A DNA stretch of 62,260 nucleotides from Phycisphaerales bacterium. Its GTDB lineage: Bacteria; Planctomycetota; Phycisphaerae; SM23-33. The notes beneath the pieces are model-generated. The model was not told the origin of the DNA. It was given only the letters and a program-made list of their open reading frames with translations, and did not search any database. Of the stretch, positions 60,989 to 62,260 are shown piece by piece. The position numbers and the translations under genes are program-made. Each line of letters opens with the position of its first letter. The first letter of the stretch is position 1. The stretch spans positions 1-62,260 of the forward strand of contig JABGPZ010000036.1 in NCBI GenBank assembly GCA_018644725.1, in the 5' to 3' direction.

Positions 60989-61927
60989 ATGAGAATTGCG
61001 TTCGCCATGTTGTCGGTTTTGATCCTCGCGGGGTGCGAGGTGCCCTCGGCCACGTCCGACGCGCCGCTGAAGTCGGTGCCGCTGGAGTCTGGGCGGGTCC
61101 ACAAAGAACCCTGGGACGTACACGGGATTGCCGACGGACAAATTCTCCACACCGAACACTATCGCATCTATATCACGGGATCCGGCCGGGTGTTGACCAT
61201 TTTGCCGGGCTTTCTCGAAGCGGTCTATGATCGTTGCGCGGAGACCACCGGCGTGACGTTCCCAGCCCGTACGCCGATGCCGGCCTATCTTCTTGCCACG
61301 CGTGACCAGTGGGCCGACCTCACGCGTCACATTTTCGGCCCGCAGTCTCCCGCCGCGAAAATCGATTCGGGCGGGTACACCTACAACGGCGTGACGGTCT
61401 GCTGGCGCATCGGCAACAAAGCCACCCTCGCAGTAATGGCGCACGAGGCGATGCATCAATATTTGCACTACGGGCTGATTGATCGCTTGCCGCGCTGGAT
61501 GGATGAGGCCCTGGCGACCACGGCTGAATCCTATGCCATCACCGGGAAGTCCATTCGCTTTTACGACCGGAACAGCGCGCGCCTGGCCGATCTGCGCAAC
61601 GCGCTCATTGAAGAACGATGGCTCAAGCTCGAACCTCTTCTCAGCGACCACTCCCTCAAGCACATCATTAAAGATGACAAGTCCGGCCAGCTCTATTACG
61701 CCGAGATTTACGCGCTGGGGCTGATGTTGCGCACCCATCCAATCTATCGCGAGGGCTGGGTGAAGCTGATGGACGCGGCCCGGCTGGGACGCCTCGGACC
61801 CCAGGCCACGCCATTGTCGGTCTTCCAAACCTACATCACTTCTGATCTGGAATTATTTGCCACAGAGTTTCGTGCGTTCTGCCGGACGGTCTGCCGCCTG
61901 GGGGAAGACGAGTCGCAGGGAAGTTGA
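60989..61927 (+). CDS. Lipoprotein with HEXXH site (DUF1570-like metallopeptidase)
   Basis: 312 residues. Lipoprotein signal (AMLSVLILAGC). The zinc-binding helix AVMAHEAMHQYLHYG is followed by LPRWMDEALATTAESYA, where the Glu about 20 residues further is the expected third ligand of gluzincin proteases. HTEHYRIYITGSGRVLTIL begins the domain. This arrangement matches secreted DUF1570-type proteins common in Planctomycetota. Substrate unknown. The start follows the TATACT-6-ATG pattern, with no Shine-Dalgarno. Divergent from the MBOAT operon. Confidence 0.87.
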   Translation: MRIAFAMLSVLILAGCEVPSATSDAPLKSVPLESGRVHKEPWDVHGIADGQILHTEHYRIYITGSGRVLTILPGFLEAVYDRCAETTGVTFPARTPMPAYLLATRDQWADLTRHIFGPQSPAAKIDSGGYTYNGVTVCWRIGNKATLAVMAHEAMHQYLHYGLIDRLPRWMDEALATTAESYAITGKSIRFYDRNSARLADLRNALIEERWLKLEPLLSDHSLKHIIKDDKSGQLYYAEIYALGLMLRTHPIYREGWVKLMDAARLGRLGPQATPLSVFQTYITSDLELFATEFRAFCRTVCRLGEDESQGS

Positions 61928-61963
61928 TGCCTCGGATTTGACCGCCTGGAATGGATGTTCCGC

Positions 61964-61992
61964 TGGACATGGGTATTGGGACGCGGTATACT
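61964..61992 (+). promoter_or_regulatory. Promoter of the last small gene
   Basis: TGGACA, 17 nt, TATACT, then a leader of about 38 nt containing GGGAG before the ATG. Confidence 0.55.
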
Positions 61993-62036
61993 TTTTTAGA
62001 ATTCACTCCAATACTTCCTTTCAGACGGGAGCACCC

Positions 62037-62222
62037 ATGAAGAAATTGACACTGGTCGTCGTGTTGGCGATTGCAACGTTTGCCCAGGCCGGCCCGCCCG
62101 AGCGCCACATCAAGGAAGATTACACCAGCTTTGACACCGCCTGCAACAAGCTCAAACACCCCACCGACTGGCTGTGCTTTTCGGCCGATCTGCGCCTGCG
62201 TGAAATCTATAGGGCATCTTGA
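62037..62222 (+). CDS. Small secreted protein of unknown function
   Basis: 61 residues: signal peptide KKLTLVVVLAIATFAQAG and a short mature part with two Cys (FDTACNKLKHPTDWLCFSAD). It has a convincing promoter and ribosome-binding site. It may be complete or the 5' part of a broken longer gene, since the mature part is very short. The last 38 bases of the window show nothing further. Confidence 0.55.
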   Translation: MKKLTLVVVLAIATFAQAGPPERHIKEDYTSFDTACNKLKHPTDWLCFSADLRLREIYRAS

Positions 62223-62260
62223 AAAATACCGTTTTTCGGGGTGAGGGATGTGATTGGACG

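Overview
The window is about 62 kb of GC-rich (roughly 60%) bacterial chromosome. The best taxonomic guess is an anaerobic or microaerophilic member of the Planctomycetota or a neighbouring PVC-group lineage. This rests on gene content, not on a marker phylogeny: two Tat-exported sulfatases, a hydrazine-synthase-alpha-like dihaem protein with a discoidin domain, a trimeric [FeFe]-hydrogenase under Rex, a membrane pyrophosphatase, an NrpR-type regulator, and dense families of short palindromic repeats. The code is standard. Genes are packed in short operons on both strands.

Layout. 1-591: AT-rich 3' part of a Fic gene, unlike its surroundings. 740-17228: housekeeping and catabolism, namely a PocR/GAF/PP2C phosphatase, queC, priA, a double-headed 2-hydroxyacyl-CoA-dehydratase activase, gatB, a SLC1-type symporter, a divergent xylA/xylB pair, and two micro-ORFs leading into a TauE/SafE permease. 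17292-25010: a redox and hydrogen locus with a Rex operator, rex, hydC-hydB-hydA, a degenerate receiver and a hybrid histidine kinase. 24997-36435: an unknown protein, a 2-Cys peroxiredoxin, a putative glycoside-hydrolase-like lipoprotein, clpC-dapF, and a VanZ-like giant with a polysaccharide flippase. 36990-41978: tRNA-Pro(CGG), a kinase-like protein, a small membrane protein, dinG and a PyrK-like flavoprotein. 42115-51317: HzsA-like dihaem protein, sulfatase, glutamate synthase-like protein facing an NrpR homologue, and a second sulfatase. 51827-62222: hpf, a membrane pyrophosphatase with an inserted domain, rpsU, an M48 lipoprotein protease, a zinc-ribbon membrane protein, an MBOAT/SGNH/aat operon, a DUF1570-like metallopeptidase and a small secreted protein.

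The physiology suggested is sugar fermentation (xylose, sulfated polysaccharides) with H2 output or uptake through a bifurcating hydrogenase controlled by NADH via Rex, PPi energy conservation, and nitrogen control through NrpR.

Two genome-wide patterns stand out. First, many genes that lack a Shine-Dalgarno sequence have a sigma70-like -10 box placed almost exactly 6 nt before the ATG, often with a -35 box 17 nt further up. This implies routine leaderless transcription, and it fixes several start codons. Second, intergenic regions hold at least four families of palindromic, transposase-free repeats. At two sites the inserted repeats separate two copies of a 28-34 bp host sequence, one being the dinG 3' end and the other a terminator hairpin. 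A similar 20 bp duplication follows hydA.
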